Assembly (NCBI RefSeq): GCF_038396675.1
Contig: NC_088926.1
Location: 20,570,001 to 20,634,000 of the forward strand
Length of the DNA: 64,000 bases
Source: Hydra vulgaris
Taxonomy: Eukaryota > Cnidaria > Hydrozoa > Anthoathecata > Hydridae
Reading direction: 5' to 3'
Positions 62,345 to 64,000 of the stretch are shown here, piece by piece. Each line of letters starts with the position of its first letter. The stretch's first letter is position 1. Position numbers and translations under genes: made by a program. The notes under the pieces were generated by a model, which made no database searches, was not told the DNA's origin, and saw only the letters and a program-made list of their open reading frames with translations.

Positions 62345-63850
62345 GTTAAGGTAAAAATGTACGTTTGTAGCTCTTTCCGGAATGTTCAGATTGAGGACTA
62401 TGGCGTTTTATGCTCCAAAAAAAGCCGGCTATCATATGTACATCCCATCTACCTTGATAACATTCTTTTATAACCTTCAAGTCTTGATGAAATTGTTCTC
62501 ATCACTGACAGCACTAAGATTTTCACGAAATTGGCGAGATGACAATGCAGAAAATGCAGAAAATTACAAAGAAATTGTTTAGCAACTTTATAATTTTCCA
62601 AAAGTTGCTAAACAATTTCTTTGTAATTATGTGTGTAAGTATTTCCAAGAAAGTTCTTAACGGTGACTTTAAATGATATTAAAGCGCTCTTCTCAATATC
62701 CGACATAGTTCTGGTAAAATATTTATCTTTGATAAGCTGTCGAATTCGTGCACAATCAAAGACACCGTTTTAATTTTTTTAATTGGCAGTCTAGGAAATG
62801 CAATAACAATGTACTTAAAATAGTCGTCATTAGTTACCAGTGCTATCACAAGTTGCTTCTTGAGACCTAGTTTTATGATCAAAGGTGGAAATTTTATTTT
62901 CTTTCTGTCAACAAGTGTTTCATGTAAAATGTTTGGATCTCCAGGCTTAAGATCAGACCTTGGAGGCCCGTTTGTTTTAACTCAATGCTTACCTCGAGCT
63001 CTTCTATGTAATATATAGAGAAAGCAAAGATACTTTGTGTAAAAACGTTGCTAACCAAGAAGGAAACACATCATTTTAGGGTCAACACGTTTTGTCCAAT
63101 GATGCTTCTTATATTGTTATAACTCAATATCTCTCTTTAAATCACAATATTCATCACGAAGACAGACAGAATGCCCAGTATACACTGCACTAAATAAATC
63201 GCTATTATGTGGCAGGACGCACTTGAAGCTCTTCTTTGAATAATCAATGAACATTCGCCATTCAATTTAGTTATAATCTGAAAATCCCAATTCCTTAAGT
63301 AAAACAGAAATGTTACGGAAAAAAACAAAACCACTTCAATTTGAAACTACTGCAGAAATTTATTTTCTCTAGTATGAAAGTAATGTACTTTTACTCCTTT
63401 TTCAACTGTATTTTTCTCATTTAGTCTTGACGCTAGAATTTCTGGAGCCCAAATCCTTTGCCAAATCATTCAACTCTAGCTGATCACATCTCTTAAGCTG
63501 AATTGTGGTGTTCAAAATCATTCCTGTCACTGTCTTCTTGAACATCACTAATTTCTTCTTGAGAAGGTTGTTGTTTGAATAGTTGCACTGGAATTTTATT
63601 TAAATGACACGTTGGTCTTAAAGCTGATGGTAAATTAGGATAAACTATTTTCTTTTCAAATTTTTTGGTTAAAGCCTTTCATTAGACAAAAGTAACAGCC
63701 TGTTGAATGATTTTTTTCCTCACTCCAAACCTTAGGAATACCGAATGCTAACTTGGCTCATGACTTGTCTTGATCACCAAATTTCATCAGGAACATTTTA
63801 ACGTAAAACTCACATGTTTTGAAAACAACAAAAATTTTTAGCAAAATTAA
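62345..63850 (-). pseudogene. Family Y repetitive gene, decayed
   Basis: Minus strand, from the right edge leftwards and in shifting frames: TCEFYVKMFLMKFGDQ, KLAFGIPKVWSEEKNHSTGC with YFC (about 63,690-63,750), YPNLPSALRPTCH (about 63,600), LRNWDFQIITKLNGE (about 63,250), KHHWTKRVDPKMMCFLLG (about 63,080), RFYTKYLCFLY, GPPRSDLKPGDPNILHETLV (about 62,920-62,975), IIKLGLKKQLVIALVTN, IEKSALISFKVTVKNFLGNT (about 62,645-62,695), and remnants of the family's ENLGAVSDE-GERFHQDIK and RYQGRWDVNMMA blocks (about 62,400-62,510). Many stops. I recognise this multi-copy uncharacterised animal family by pattern but know no function. The N-terminus may extend past the window. Confidence 0.65.
62562..62628. 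repeat. Perfect 27-bp-arm palindrome inside family Y
   Basis: Arms 62,562-62,588 and 62,602-62,628 are exact reverse complements around a 13-base loop. On the minus strand the first-read arm encodes NYKEIV, a stop, QLL, which continues the family Y frame. The second arm is its inverted copy and replaces the expected next residues. Confidence 0.9.
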
Positions 63851-64000
63851 AAATTCAAACAAAAAATAGCTTGTAGCCCAGACAAATTATTTTTGTAGAT
63901 TCTAGGGCAGACGAACCAATCGTAATCAGCGGGTAACTCTTTTACGGTGAAATTTGTTTAACTAAAGCCCAAGGGGTGGAGAAAAAAGTTGATTTCTTAG
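63851..64000. other. Window edge, unassigned
   Basis: It could contain the N-terminal part of family Y on the minus strand, but no segment can be assigned with confidence. Confidence 0.35.

Overview
This is an AT-rich animal genomic window with no complete host gene that I can support. The very high A+T, long (TA)n arrays, GT-AG introns and the mix of repeats (CR1/Jockey-type LINE, Tc1/mariner, several hAT lineages, a TTAA-flanked Mutator/Kolobok-like element, fold-back MITEs) suggest a cnidarian, most like Hydra. That assignment is inference from family recognition, not a database match. Nearly every recognisable protein segment is a decayed transposon or repetitive-family gene.

Region 1 (1-3,240) is simple repeats and hairpins. 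Region 2 (3,240-18,200) is a nested stack of insertions. An intron-containing hAT element (ZMYM1-like, minus strand) has its N-terminal exons at 14,525-18,197 and its C-terminal part at 3,261-4,195. A second repetitive gene, here called family X (plus strand, 4,949-14,110), sits between the two halves. Family X is itself split by a 2.0-kb element with 13-bp inverted ends (5,048-7,073) and by a (TA)n tract plus LINE (about 9,690-13,700). A sister of the 2.0-kb element also splits the hAT (15,646-17,557). At both 2.0-kb insertions, removing the element and one copy of a 2-bp duplication restores the interrupted reading frame.

Region 3 (18,200-26,536) is mostly non-coding, with fold-back elements at 18,539, 21,563 and 24,735 and an antisense LINE fragment. 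Region 4 is a direct duplication: 26,537-40,647 is repeated at 44,941-59,073, offset 18,402 to 18,426 bp, with a different 4.3-kb spacer between the copies. Each copy carries an antisense LINE 3' end, a two-exon candidate host-gene tail, a minisatellite, a Tc1/mariner element, a (TA)53 array, a TTAA-flanked Kolobok-like element, a non-autonomous hAT and a BED-finger hAT. The left 4.2 kb of the copies differ at tens of sites, while the right 9.9 kb look almost identical, even in microsatellite length. Copy 1 stops inside the BED-finger hAT. Copy 2 runs through that whole element (57,958-60,653), which has an 8-bp target duplication.

Region 5 (60,662-64,000) holds low-complexity sequence, then a decayed minus-strand gene of another repetitive family (family Y), which contains a 27-bp-arm palindrome made from its own coding sequence. 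The genes do not form a pathway. The window is best read as a record of successive insertions, a recent duplication and possible gene conversion.
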